Below are positions 12,638 through 18,679 of a stretch of DNA of 24,150 nucleotides, one piece after another. Made by a program: the position numbers and the translations under genes. The notes under the pieces were generated by a model. That model was not told where the DNA came from. It searched no databases and was given only the letters and a program-made list of their open reading frames with translations. The DNA comes from a virus. The DNA is taken from positions 1-24,150 of IMG/VR virus record IMGVR_UViG_3300042434_002119; one strand, written 5' to 3'. Position 1 is the stretch's first letter, and every line of letters begins with the position of its first letter.

Positions 12638-12922
12638 TTAATCGCCACTTATATCTAAATCACCTTTTTGATAAGGCTCTGTGATTTTTAATGTGGAAGT
12701 TTTATAAATCATTTCAAGCCAATCAAAAAATGTATCGTATTCGTTCCCTGCACCATCAAAACCTTCCGACATCACAAAATCCAATTCGTTTTGTTTGATT
12801 TTTTCTGGCGTTGTTTTATATTTTGTTGCTAGTTCTTCGTAGCTAATCATTTTTAATCTCTCCGTACCGTTAATTAATAATCTATATCCTATTTCGCCTT
12901 TTAGTTTTTCTAGTTTTATCAT
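12638..12922 (-). CDS. Small protein with two in-frame starts
   Basis: A 94-residue frame from ATG 12922 (site AGAAGGAGAA). A second in-frame ATG at 12850 (MISYEELATKYKTTPEKIKQ) has its own perfect cassette, ACGGAGAGATTAAAA, so a 70-residue form is likely and may be the main product. The shorter form contains a possible helix-turn-helix start (YEELATKYKTTPEKI) and an acidic C-terminus. Family unknown. Confidence 0.65.
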   Translation of the reverse strand: MIKLEKLKGEIGYRLLINGTERLKMISYEELATKYKTTPEKIKQNELDFVMSEGFDGAGNEYDTFFDWLEMIYKTSTLKITEPYQKGDLDISGD

Positions 12923-12982
12923 TCTATATTCTCCTTCTGTTAGTTAAATTTTAATCTATGCGCTTTGTCCGTGCGAAAAATA

Positions 12983-13390
12983 CTATATAAGTGTCAACGT
13001 AGGCAAAGGTAAATCTTGAACTTTTATTCCCAATAATCTCTCGTATTTTAATATGTCGTCTGAGTTTTTAAACCAAAATTGTTGTAAGATTGGGCGTTTA
13101 TCTCCAATCCGTATTTCCGTTTTTAAATTAATCGAATGTCGGATTTCATATATTACTGTATAATCATCTCTAGCATCGTGCAAAGCACGGATTAGATCAT
13201 CTGTGCGTAGGCATCTATGATGCAAATCGTATGTTATTGAATTTTTAGCCTTTTCACGATTTTTATAAGTGATAAGATTTACAGTATCTTTATTGATATT
13301 AATATGATACCCAGTGTTATCTAATTTATTAAATCCTAACTTTTTTAAATTGTTATACGTCTCATCTATATATCGTGATAATTGCGTCAT
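12983..13390 (-). CDS. Small protein, unknown
   Basis: A 135-residue frame from ATG 13390, preceded by ACGGAGAGATAGA. Begins MTQLSRYIDETYNNLKKLGF; mixed alpha/beta with many charged residues (RALHDARDDYTVIYEIRHSI). It ends in a Leu/Pro/Thr-rich tail. No family recognised. Confidence 0.65.
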   Translation of the reverse strand: MTQLSRYIDETYNNLKKLGFNKLDNTGYHININKDTVNLITYKNREKAKNSITYDLHHRCLRTDDLIRALHDARDDYTVIYEIRHSINLKTEIRIGDKRPILQQFWFKNSDDILKYERLLGIKVQDLPLPTLTLI

Positions 13391-13423
13391 TCTATCTCTC
13401 CGTTTTAGTTTTAACCCACTTAT

Positions 13424-13891
13424 TTAAGTTAAAACTCTATTTGTGATCAAGTTTGATTTTTTATAAAATAGTTCTGAAATGTCCCGTCGCAGAAGCTCCT
13501 CATTTTTTTTATCCGAACTGCCTTCCACTTTGTACACAAATAATTTTTGTCGTTTTTCATCCCCGGGGATTTCTACAATTAAATTAAACGTTGATACAGA
13601 CGGACAATTTTGTTTACAACACGTTAATTCCAAAGCACTTTTTAAACCGTGCGGTTTTTTTAAACAATCGTCTGTATGATTTATTTTTTCAGTTATCCAG
13701 CGTTTGCTAAAATATAAGCGTATTGTTTTTTCAACTTTGATATTCTTAGTGATCTCTCTGTTGCAAAAACGACAATCTAAATGATCGTGCTGTGTTTCGT
13801 ACCGTTCATCACAATCTATCGTTTTTAGTTCGTCTGCTACCAATTTAGCCGTCACAAAAAAATCGCTGAATTCGTATTGTATTTTGCTCAT
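13424..13891 (-). CDS. Cys-rich small protein, possible zinc binding
   Basis: A 155-residue frame from ATG 13891 after GAGGAGAATATAGA. It contains a Cys/His cluster (C27, H35, H37, C40, C43 in CDERYETQHDHLDCRFC) and more Cys at 76, 91, 92 and 96, which suggests one or two metal sites. The C-terminal half is mixed alpha/beta. No known family recognised. Confidence 0.65.
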   Translation of the reverse strand: MSKIQYEFSDFFVTAKLVADELKTIDCDERYETQHDHLDCRFCNREITKNIKVEKTIRLYFSKRWITEKINHTDDCLKKPHGLKSALELTCCKQNCPSVSTFNLIVEIPGDEKRQKLFVYKVEGSSDKKNEELLRRDISELFYKKSNLITNRVLT

Positions 13892-13921
13892 TCTATATTC
13901 TCCTCGTTTTTAGTTAATTAG

Positions 13922-14176
13922 TTAAGCTTCATCTTCAATTTCCATTTCTTTTTTATATTGCTCAATATCTGAAAAACTTATCCAATCCGGCGTAAAAGGC
14001 AAAGCTTGAAAAAGTTTTATCATTGTATCTATATGATCTTTAACATTTAAAGCCCAAAGTCGTTTCGGATTCCTCACCCCCCAGTTCAAAAAATATTCGC
14101 AATCCGTTTTTAATCTGTAAAGTAGTTGATAATTAAAATTGTCATCTTTTCTAGGTATTTCTAAGTCAATTGTCAT
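13922..14176 (-). CDS. LPD11-like protein
   Basis: An 84-residue protein with the core pattern RLKTDCEYFLNWGVRNPKRL, then LWALNVKDHIDTMIKL, then FTPDWISFSDIEQYKKEM. This matches my recollection of the large-polyvalent-protein-associated domain LPD11, usually seen in phage and mobile-element proteins; its activity is not known. Start ATG 14176 follows AAAGGAGAATATAAA. Confidence 0.75.
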   Translation of the reverse strand: MTIDLEIPRKDDNFNYQLLYRLKTDCEYFLNWGVRNPKRLWALNVKDHIDTMIKLFQALPFTPDWISFSDIEQYKKEMEIEDEA

Positions 14177-14206
14177 TTTATATTCTCCTTTTTTTATTAA
14201 TTTTAA

Positions 14207-14452
14207 TTAATTTACGTCTTCCCATTTTTTGATATTGTTATACTCTTCTTCATATTCTTCTTTAGTACTAAAGATTTTATGGACTATACTCCCCTCGCAA
14301 AATGAAATTATTTCTTTATTTTTCTTTGCAACATAACAGGAATAAGGCCATTCACCAAATTCTACTAATGCAAAATAACCTTCTGCTGCCATTGATTCCA
14401 TCCAAAAGTAGCCATCTTTAAATGTTATACTTTTTTTGATATTTATAGTCAT
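14207..14452 (-). CDS. Small protein, first gene of the long leftward operon, unknown
   Basis: An 81-residue frame from ATG 14452 after AGAGGTATAAAA. Beta-rich N-terminus (MTINIKKSITFKDGYFWMES) and an acidic helical C-terminus. Unknown family. It is the first gene after the promoter at 14587-14560 and its mRNA would begin with a large hairpin. Confidence 0.65.
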   Translation of the reverse strand: MTINIKKSITFKDGYFWMESMAAEGYFALVEFGEWPYSCYVAKKNKEIISFCEGSIVHKIFSTKEEYEEEYNNIKKWEDVN

Positions 14453-14480
14453 TTTTATACCTCTGTTTTATTTAATTAGT

Positions 14481-14553
14481 TATCAGCTAGCATCTCGTTA
14501 TCTCTATTTTTATTATCATCATTATTTTTGTTATTGATAACGTCTAGCTGATA
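14481..14553 (-). promoter_or_regulatory. Long hairpin at the 5' end of the leftward operon mRNA
   Basis: TATCAGCTAG (14481-14490) pairs perfectly with CTAGCTGATA (14544-14553), and CGTTATC (14496-14502) with GATAACG (14536-14542), leaving a 33-nt loop. The likely transcription start lies next to the outer stem, so the hairpin would be at the very 5' end of the mRNA. It may protect the transcript from decay or be an operator at DNA level. Confidence 0.65.
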
Positions 14554-14559
14554 CAAATT

Positions 14560-14587
14560 AGTATACTCCGTTTTATTTTAATTGCAA
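14560..14587 (-). promoter_or_regulatory. Sigma-70-like promoter of the leftward operon
   Basis: Minus strand: TTGCAA (14587-14582), 16-bp spacer, TATACT (14565-14560). The expected start falls about 7 nt on, at the base of the hairpin 14553-14481. Confidence 0.6.
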
Positions 14588-14795
14588 GCTTTTTTTAAAA
14601 ATATATTAAATATTTTTTAATAATAAATTTGTTGACAATTAAAGGCGTATGGTGTAGCAAAATATATTTAATTTTAATCAATAAAATTTTATAAACATAA
14701 ATAAAGATAATAAATATTAATAAAAGTCAAGCTGTATCCTTAAAAAACATAAAAATAAACATAGTTTTTGTATGTGTACAAAGTTGCTATGTTGC

Positions 14796-14824
14796 TTTAC
14801 AAATGCATTAAAAAATGCTAGACT
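14796..14824 (+). promoter_or_regulatory. Candidate promoter for a small structured RNA
   Basis: Plus strand: TTTACA (14796-14801), 17-bp spacer, TAGACT (14819-14824) with TG two bases ahead of the box. It lies just before the GC-rich fold at 14820-14905. The flanking A/T-rich DNA from 14590 to 14795 shows no gene. Confidence 0.4.
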
Positions 14825-14905
14825 GAAGGACTCTTTCGATTCCTGCGGAAGCGCCCCCCTTAGGGGGCGGCGCACGCGGGAATGAATCGGTAACCCTTCA
14901 GGTCT
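14820..14905 (+). ncRNA. GC-rich multi-stem hairpin, candidate small RNA
   Basis: Nested pairings: AGACTGAAGG with CCTTCA-G-GTCT (14820-14829 with 14895-14905, one bulge), CGATTC/GAATCG (14837-14842 with 14884-14889), CTGCG/CGCGG (14843-14847 with 14875-14879), and an inner stem CGCCCCC/GGGGGCG (14852-14858 with 14863-14869) with loop CTTA. This is one long, interrupted rod of about 86 nt in otherwise A/T-rich DNA. No open frame covers it. The strand is chosen from the promoter upstream. A DNA-level cruciform or a leftward terminator are alternatives. Confidence 0.5.
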
Positions 14906-15078
14906 GGGTAAAAAATAATCAATAAATTCTCTTTTAAATTTATCACCCTAATATATAGCAATTATGATAATAATTGTTTATAATATATACTATTTTAATC
15001 AATATAAATTTATTATATAATTATTATACCGTTTATGATGTATCATACGTACAAAGTTGTTATTCTGTTCAAAACAAT

Positions 15079-15107
15079 TTGACAATATAAATAATTTTTG
15101 GTTTAAT
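15079..15107 (+). promoter_or_regulatory. Promoter for the candidate RNA at 15114-15445
   Basis: Plus strand: consensus TTGACA (15079-15084), 17-bp spacer, TTTAAT (15102-15107). The expected start is near 15114. The preceding stretch 14906-15078 is A/T-rich without genes. Confidence 0.55.
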
Positions 15108-15113
15108 GCGGGT

Positions 15114-15445
15114 TGGTAACTATCAACGGACTGGTAGCCGAGATGACCTGTGACAGGTGGAGGCAATCAAAGGATGGTCAAAATGTATAGATTTTTATCA
15201 CGGATATTCGTCGACCCGAAAAGCCGGAGAACCGCAGTGGTGTGTGGTATCAACGATCAAACGTTGGATAAAATATATGCATGCAGTGAAGAGTAATATT
15301 TATACAGTATTAATATTGTACGCCGTAGGCTTGTTCAAATAAAAAGCATCATATAATGATGTCCTGCGATAGCTTTGTCTCGTATTTGCTATGTCGAAAT
15401 TCATGTGATTTTCTTTTGTGGGGGAACGTTAACTATACCCCCATA
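15114..15445 (+). ncRNA. Candidate structured non-coding RNA, about 330 nt
   Basis: A gene-free stretch with G+C clearly above its surroundings (15110-15275 especially) follows a good promoter. It contains a series of local hairpins: ACCTG-TGA-CAGGT (15146-15158), TATCAACG with CGTTGGATA (15248-15270), CATCAT-ATA-ATGATG (15347-15361), CGATAGC with GCTATGTCG (15367-15396) and TGGGGG with CCCCCA (15419-15443). The 3' end is uncertain; a T-run follows at about 15458. A 61-codon frame from a GTG at 15157 exists but I consider it less likely. Large phage RNAs such as ROOL or GOLLD exist, but I cannot match either one. Confidence 0.5.
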
Positions 15446-15492
15446 CAGTCGTTTCAATTTTTTAGGTATGTATATATTTTAATCAACAATAA

Positions 15493-15618
15493 TTATTTTG
15501 ATTTAAGATTATCGTTAGAATTAAATGCGTCCTTGTAACCATCAGGAGGTTCTTTAAATTCTTTTATGTGTCTTTCGTGACAATAAATACAATAAGGGGG
15601 CTTTTGACAACAATTCAT
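15493..15618 (-). CDS. 41-residue Cys-rich mini-protein
   Basis: The frame starts MNCCQKPPYCIYCHERHIKE at ATG 15618, 18 nt after the stop of the upstream gene, with AAAGG about 11 nt before. Cys3, Cys4, Cys10, Cys13 and His14/His17 could form one zinc site. The C-terminal half is acidic and Asn/Lys-rich. No family recognised. Confidence 0.5.
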   Translation of the reverse strand: MNCCQKPPYCIYCHERHIKEFKEPPDGYKDAFNSNDNLKSK

Positions 15619-15635
15619 TATTTTGTAAACCTTTA

Positions 15636-15881
15636 TTAAAAAGACGCGTAATCAAAAATTATTTCTGAGTGAAGTTTTGTAAGATAATCAATATCTTCTT
15701 TTTTTGAAGATATTTCTGTAAAATTAACAGAAGAAGAATCTTGAAACATAATAAAAAAATTAAAGCATTCTTTGCCATCCAGTTTATTATTTAAAGCAGA
15801 AACATAAATAACCTTACTTAAATCAATTGAAAAAACGTTTGGAACGTTTGGGCAAGATGAATATGAATAAATTTTTTTCAT
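15636..15881 (-). CDS. Small protein, unknown
   Basis: An 81-residue protein. ATG 15881 (MKKIYSYSSCPNVPNVFSID) is chosen because AGGAGG lies 7 nt before it; the longer open frame has no site. The middle (DLSKVIYVSAL ... FNFFIMFQDSSSVNFTEI) looks like a small beta-sheet domain and the end is helical. Unknown family. A 13-bp inverted repeat lies 25 bp upstream of the start. Confidence 0.65.
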   Translation of the reverse strand: MKKIYSYSSCPNVPNVFSIDLSKVIYVSALNNKLDGKECFNFFIMFQDSSSVNFTEISSKKEDIDYLTKLHSEIIFDYASF

Positions 15882-15906
15882 TTTAAAACCTCCTATATAA
15901 ATTAAA

Positions 15907-15951
15907 TTTGACCTCAAGCGCATGTGCATGCTTTATTTGCTTGAGGTCAAA
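15907..15951 (-). promoter_or_regulatory. Perfect 13-bp inverted repeat between two genes
   Basis: TTTGACCTCAAGC (15907-15919) is exactly complementary to GCTTGAGGTCAAA (15939-15951), with a 19-nt loop that contains the inner palindrome GCATGTGCATGC. In minus sense it ends in a short A/U-rich stretch, so it may be a terminator after the gene at 15978-16280, a regulated attenuator, or a protein-binding site. Confidence 0.6.
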
Positions 15952-15977
15952 ACTGTTAAAAATTAAATAAAAAACTA

Positions 15978-16280
15978 TTAAAACCCGGAAGTGGGGCTAT
16001 AATCTTTATCTTCGGCCAATCTTGAAACGTCAAACCATTGAGCTTCTATCAAAGCGGGGCTATTTGCTAAATTTACCTTTGGTTGCAATCTAATTTGAGG
16101 TATGCCGGTAATATAAAAAACAACAGCCGTTGCAACACCCGCAAACCCTGTTACTTGATCTACCATATCTTTTCCAAGAAGCTCTAACAAATTAACTTTT
16201 AAAGGCTCTTCTTTTTGGACAGCATCAGCTGCTGCCTTTTCTACTACTTCTTCTGTTTGATTTAATTCTTCTGTGCTCAT
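15978..16280 (-). CDS. Conserved small phage protein (VTGFxGVAT type)
   Basis: A 100-residue protein. ATG 16280 (MSTEELNQTEEVVEKAAADA) is preceded by AAGAGGG; the longer open frame lacks a site. After an acidic 40-residue N-terminus come LLGKDMVDQVTGFAGVATAV, then YITGIPQIRLQPK, then ALIEAQWFDVSRL. This resembles a widespread small phage protein with LGxxVxDxVTGFxGIA...GCxQ..V.P....AxWFDExRL whose function is unknown. It has its own strong promoter at 16392-16364. Confidence 0.75.
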   Translation of the reverse strand: MSTEELNQTEEVVEKAAADAVQKEEPLKVNLLELLGKDMVDQVTGFAGVATAVVFYITGIPQIRLQPKVNLANSPALIEAQWFDVSRLAEDKDYSPTSGF

Positions 16281-16363
16281 TTTTAATACCCTCTTATTGT
16301 TTAAATGCCAGTCTTTCCTGGCCGTCATTCACCCTTGAGGAAAGTAAATCGTTTATATTTTTG

Positions 16364-16392
16364 ATTATATTTTATAATTAATTAAAAGTCAA
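16364..16392 (-). promoter_or_regulatory. Near-consensus promoter
   Basis: Minus strand: TTGACT (16392-16387), 17-bp spacer, TATAAT (16369-16364), about 84 nt before the ATG at 16280. The first nine bases (TTGACTTTT) are the same as in the promoters at 5440 and 18279. Confidence 0.75.
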
Positions 16393-16465
16393 TAGAATGT
16401 TTTTAATTTTAATAATGTCTCAGTTTAAATTTTATGACCTTTCAAGCATATGATATAATTGTGGC

Positions 16466-16594
16466 ATGAGCAAGCCAAAAAGACCACGTAATTCAAATCA
16501 GTAAGAATTCCCAAAAAAACAAGTTTTAGCAAATAAAATAGAGAATGACCTGAAAGAAAGCCGTCAAATAAGCAATTTATTACGTATCATATAA
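16466..16594 (+). pseudogene. Possible decayed small gene with an in-frame stop
   Basis: TATAAT (16454-16459) is followed after 6 nt by ATG 16466, giving MSKPKRPRNSNQ, then TAA, then a further open stretch EFPKKQVLANKIENDLKESR up to 16594. The N-terminus resembles the common small-protein pattern KRPRDPNQ. The layout could be a broken gene or a 12-codon leader; the -35 region is weak. Confidence 0.3.
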
Positions 16595-16714
16595 GTTATA
16601 TTTATAATCATTGCCCTATCAAATAACCATCAAATAAGAATTTGTTAATTATCAACGAGTTACACAAAAACCCATCCATAACCCATCCATCCTATCAAAT
16701 AACCGTCAAATAAG
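16561..16714. repeat. Iteron-like direct repeats (TCAAATAA units)
   Basis: A 24-bp unit with the form CCTATCAAATAACCRTCAAATAAG occurs at 16615-16638 and 16691-16714 with one mismatch, and its second half CCGTCAAATAAG occurs at 16561-16572. Between them lies a tandem ACCCATCCAT pair (about 16668-16690). Evenly arranged direct repeats of this kind are typical of replication-initiator binding sites, but no initiator is identified. Confidence 0.65.
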
Positions 16715-16761
16715 ACACTACCGCAAATTTGGATTGATATTTTTGCGTGATAGTGATAGTA

Positions 16762-16795
16762 TTGCTGTGTACGTAAAATATTACGTACACAGCAA
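16762..16795. repeat. Perfect 15-bp inverted repeat, 4-nt loop
   Basis: TTGCTGTGTACGTAA (16762-16776) is exactly complementary to TTACGTACACAGCAA (16781-16795), with AATA between. No T-run follows on either strand in a terminator arrangement. It may be a protein-binding site, a cruciform or an RNA hairpin. Part of the gene-free block 16380-17174. Confidence 0.8.
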
Positions 16796-16926
16796 GGTAC
16801 TAAATACCTAGCATATTATCTTCTGGGAAGATGGTTACTATTCATCATTTTATACCTCCCCTAAGGTAATTCCCCTAGGCGTTTTTAGGCTTGTAGCCTT
16901 GTTTAAATTTGCAATATTTGCGTATT

Positions 16927-16996
16927 GCGCCTAATAGTGTCTTACCTAATAGTGTCTTAATTTAAAATAAATTAAGACACTATTAGGAGAAGGCGC
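16927..16996. repeat. Perfect 20-bp inverted repeat inside an outer GCGCCT/AGGCGC pair
   Basis: The arm at 16945-16964 is exactly complementary to 16968-16987, with AAA in the centre. Outer GCGCCT (16927-16932) pairs with AGGCGC (16991-16996). Between the outer and inner left arms a second copy of TAATAGTGTCTTA is present, so the right arm can pair with either. The core AAGACACTA recurs at 16712, 16974 and 17071 in direct orientation and at 16935 and 16950 inverted. Confidence 0.8.
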
Positions 16997-17148
16997 GTTT
17001 TTAACCATGGAGATACCCTTAAAAATCAAAGGGTTATCTATCTTTGTCAATAGATTATCAACCATGGAAAAAGACACTACCTTATATTCTACAGGGCGGA
17101 TCCGCTGCATAAGATCTTGATTTATAAAGGATTTAAGGTTGTTTGCAT

Positions 17149-17174
17149 CAATAAAACTAGGGAGTTGGATCCCT
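17149..17174 (-). terminator. Weak intrinsic terminator after the DUF3310 unit
   Basis: In minus sense AGGGA (17174-17170) and TCCCT (17163-17159) form a 5-bp stem followed by AGTTTTATTG. It starts directly after the stop codon of the gene at 17175-17492. Short, hence low confidence. Confidence 0.35.
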
Positions 17175-17492
17175 TTAATTTAATGCACTTGACAAAACTT
17201 CTAGCCTTTTATACTCCATCCTTCTTGACTGTTCCTTTAATTTTAAAATTAATTCTGATTTTAAATGACAATCTTCTAATGATAATATTTCTTTTATTTC
17301 TGATTGAAGATCAATTGGAAGCTCTTTTACGTCGTCGCATAAGTCAATTGCGTGAATTATGCAATAAAAAAACTCTTGATAAAGGCTCAAATACTTTGTA
17401 TTTTTGCAATTTTTTGACTGGCATCGATTCCTAATCCTCCACTCCCTTGTGTTAATAGTTTTGTCTTTATAAGGAGGCAATCTTAAAGTCAC
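17175..17492 (-). CDS. Small charged protein, unknown
   Basis: A 105-residue frame that begins with GTG 17492, overlapping the previous gene by 26 nt; no ATG is available, so the start is uncertain. It contains RCQSKNCKNTKYLSLYQEFF and a long charged helix (EIKEILSLEDCHLKSELILK). I prefer this to the overlapping plus-strand frame because it continues a minus-strand operon with tight spacing. No family recognised. Confidence 0.55.
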   Translation of the reverse strand: MTLRLPPYKDKTINTREWRIRNRCQSKNCKNTKYLSLYQEFFYCIIHAIDLCDDVKELPIDLQSEIKEILSLEDCHLKSELILKLKEQSRRMEYKRLEVLSSALN

Positions 17493-17664
17493 CCATTGGA
17501 ATAAAATCTTTTATTGTCTTGCGTATAGATTCGTTCATTATTCTGCCCTTCATATACTCAAAATCTTTTTTAAAAACATATTCAATATCTTTTTTTCTTA
17601 CCTTCCTAAGAAGCTCTAAATCCACCAATATAGAATCAATCCTTTTGCTCGACTTAAAATTCAT
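17467..17664 (-). CDS. Small basic protein, unknown
   Basis: A 65-residue frame from ATG 17664, 1 bp after the stop of the DUF3310 gene, with AGAGGG before it. Rich in Lys/Arg/Ile with helical character (LVDLELLRKVRKKDIEYVFK). No family recognised. Confidence 0.6.
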   Translation of the reverse strand: MNFKSSKRIDSILVDLELLRKVRKKDIEYVFKKDFEYMKGRIMNESIRKTIKDFIPMGDFKIASL

Positions 17665-17665
17665 A

Positions 17666-18007
17666 TCAGCCCTCTCTATACCCTGGAACAGCCGGCTTAT
17701 TTGCTATTGATCGCTTTTCTTTTATCCTGTCTATCTCAAATTCAATAAACTGCTTTGCCTTTTCTAAATCTTCAATTTCATCGTTCTTTTTCCCAGAACG
17801 AATAATGTATTTCATCGCCGAACCTTTGTTCATTGGCATTTCCTGCGTTAATTTTCTTGGCTCATACCGAATCCCACACTGACAATAAGCCTCCGCTTGA
17901 TAATGAAGCGGGTTCTTTATGTGGCAAGAATTAACACTTTTTGCCTTAACTCTATCCTCATGCGCTAATTTATCAGATGCCCTTGCCTTATCTACCCATG
18001 TGTTCAT
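17666..18007 (-). CDS. DUF3310-domain phage protein
   Basis: A 113-residue protein. Residues about 31-95 match DUF3310: NPLHYQAEAYCQCGIRYEP, then MNKGSAMKYIIRSGKK, then EIEDLEKAKQFIEFEIDRIK. DUF3310 proteins are widespread in phages, often near nucleotide-metabolism genes; their activity is not established. Start ATG 18007 has AAAGGTGAAA upstream. Second gene of the leftward unit from the promoter at 18276. Confidence 0.85.
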   Translation of the reverse strand: MNTWVDKARASDKLAHEDRVKAKSVNSCHIKNPLHYQAEAYCQCGIRYEPRKLTQEMPMNKGSAMKYIIRSGKKNDEIEDLEKAKQFIEFEIDRIKEKRSIANKPAVPGYREG

Positions 18008-18017
18008 TTTTCACCTT

Positions 18018-18221
18018 TTATTTAATTATTTCTATACTTCCATTTGAATGCTCCAAAATTATTAATGATGAAAACTTCCTGCCCGCGATCAACCCATGAC
18101 ACGATTTTAAAATTTTTACATTAAAATATTTTGTTTTTTTATATTCAAAACAATTTTCTATTATTTTTATTTTTTCATAATTTAGAAAATCGCAACCCGC
18201 TAAATGTAAAATTTTTAACAT
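18018..18221 (-). CDS. Small protein, first gene of the DUF3310 unit, unknown
   Basis: A 67-residue frame from ATG 18221 (MLKILHLAGCDFLNYEKIKI), directly downstream of the strong leftward promoter. The ribosome site is weak (TTGGAT). Beta-rich, Lys/Ile-rich. No family recognised; in this position it could be a regulator or anti-repressor, but no HTH is visible. Confidence 0.55.
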   Translation of the reverse strand: MLKILHLAGCDFLNYEKIKIIENCFEYKKTKYFNVKILKSCHGLIAGRKFSSLIILEHSNGSIEIIK

Positions 18222-18248
18222 AAAAAATCCAATATTTTGTTTGCGCCT

Positions 18249-18276
18249 ATTATACTTTTAATTTATTTTTTGTCAA
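18249..18276 (-). promoter_or_regulatory. Leftward promoter of a back-to-back pair
   Basis: Minus strand: consensus TTGACA (18276-18271), 16-bp spacer, TATAAT (18254-18249), 28 nt before ATG 18221. Its -35 box is 2 bp from that of the rightward promoter. Confidence 0.8.
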
Positions 18277-18278
18277 TA

Positions 18279-18307
18279 TTGACTTTTGTTTTTTTTAAAT
18301 ATATAAT
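18279..18307 (+). promoter_or_regulatory. Rightward promoter of the late operon
   Basis: Plus strand: TTGACT (18279-18284), 17-bp spacer, TATAAT (18302-18307), 33 nt before ATG 18341. The two -35 boxes together form the 12-bp palindrome GTCAATATTGAC (18272-18283). Confidence 0.8.
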
Positions 18308-18340
18308 TGTTTGTATTTTTAATTTTAACGAGGATATTTT

Positions 18341-18679
18341 ATGAAAGACGTGTTGCAAGATGATTTAAATTTATTAAACGACGAACAAAAAAAGCGTTAT
18401 ATTGAAGCAAAAACAAAAATTTTAAAATCAAACAAAAAAAGAGAAACGTTGATTTTAGAAGAATTAAAAGTTGATGAATTTTTTTCCACTTTAAATATTT
18501 TTAAAAAATTAATGGAAAAAGAATCTATCAGTCAAGTTAAATGGAATTATTCTACTTTAGGGGTGTATCTATCTAAGCTGGTAAAATCTAACCAAGCTGT
18601 TTGCAATAAAGTTGAAGGCTCTCGATCAAAAGTATATGCTTTAAAAAATTTAGGCGTTAATAATGAGGCCAATGGATAA
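18341..18679 (+). CDS. Small protein at the head of the late operon, possible winged-helix
   Basis: A 112-residue frame from ATG 18341 with ACGAGGA upstream. Residues 1-60 are charged helices; residues about 65-105 (KWNYSTLGVYLSKLVKSNQA...GSRSKVYALKNL) look like a small helix-turn-helix or winged-helix unit with a beta wing. It might be a late regulator or a small-terminase part; neither is shown. Confidence 0.65.
   Translation: MKDVLQDDLNLLNDEQKKRYIEAKTKILKSNKKRETLILEELKVDEFFSTLNIFKKLMEKESISQVKWNYSTLGVYLSKLVKSNQAVCNKVEGSRSKVYALKNLGVNNEANG

Noticed and set aside
14632-14660. Plus-strand promoter at TTGACA 14632
   Set aside because: The -35 box is perfect but 17 bp downstream only TAGCAA is found, a poor -10 box, and no transcript unit follows.
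15157-15342. 61-codon plus frame from GTG
   Set aside because: Hairpins and raised G+C favour an RNA; the frame has no normal ribosome spacing and an unusual composition. Not fully excluded.
17117-17434. 105-codon plus-strand frame
   Set aside because: Overlaps the minus-strand operon gene 17175-17492, which fits the spacing and direction of its neighbours better.
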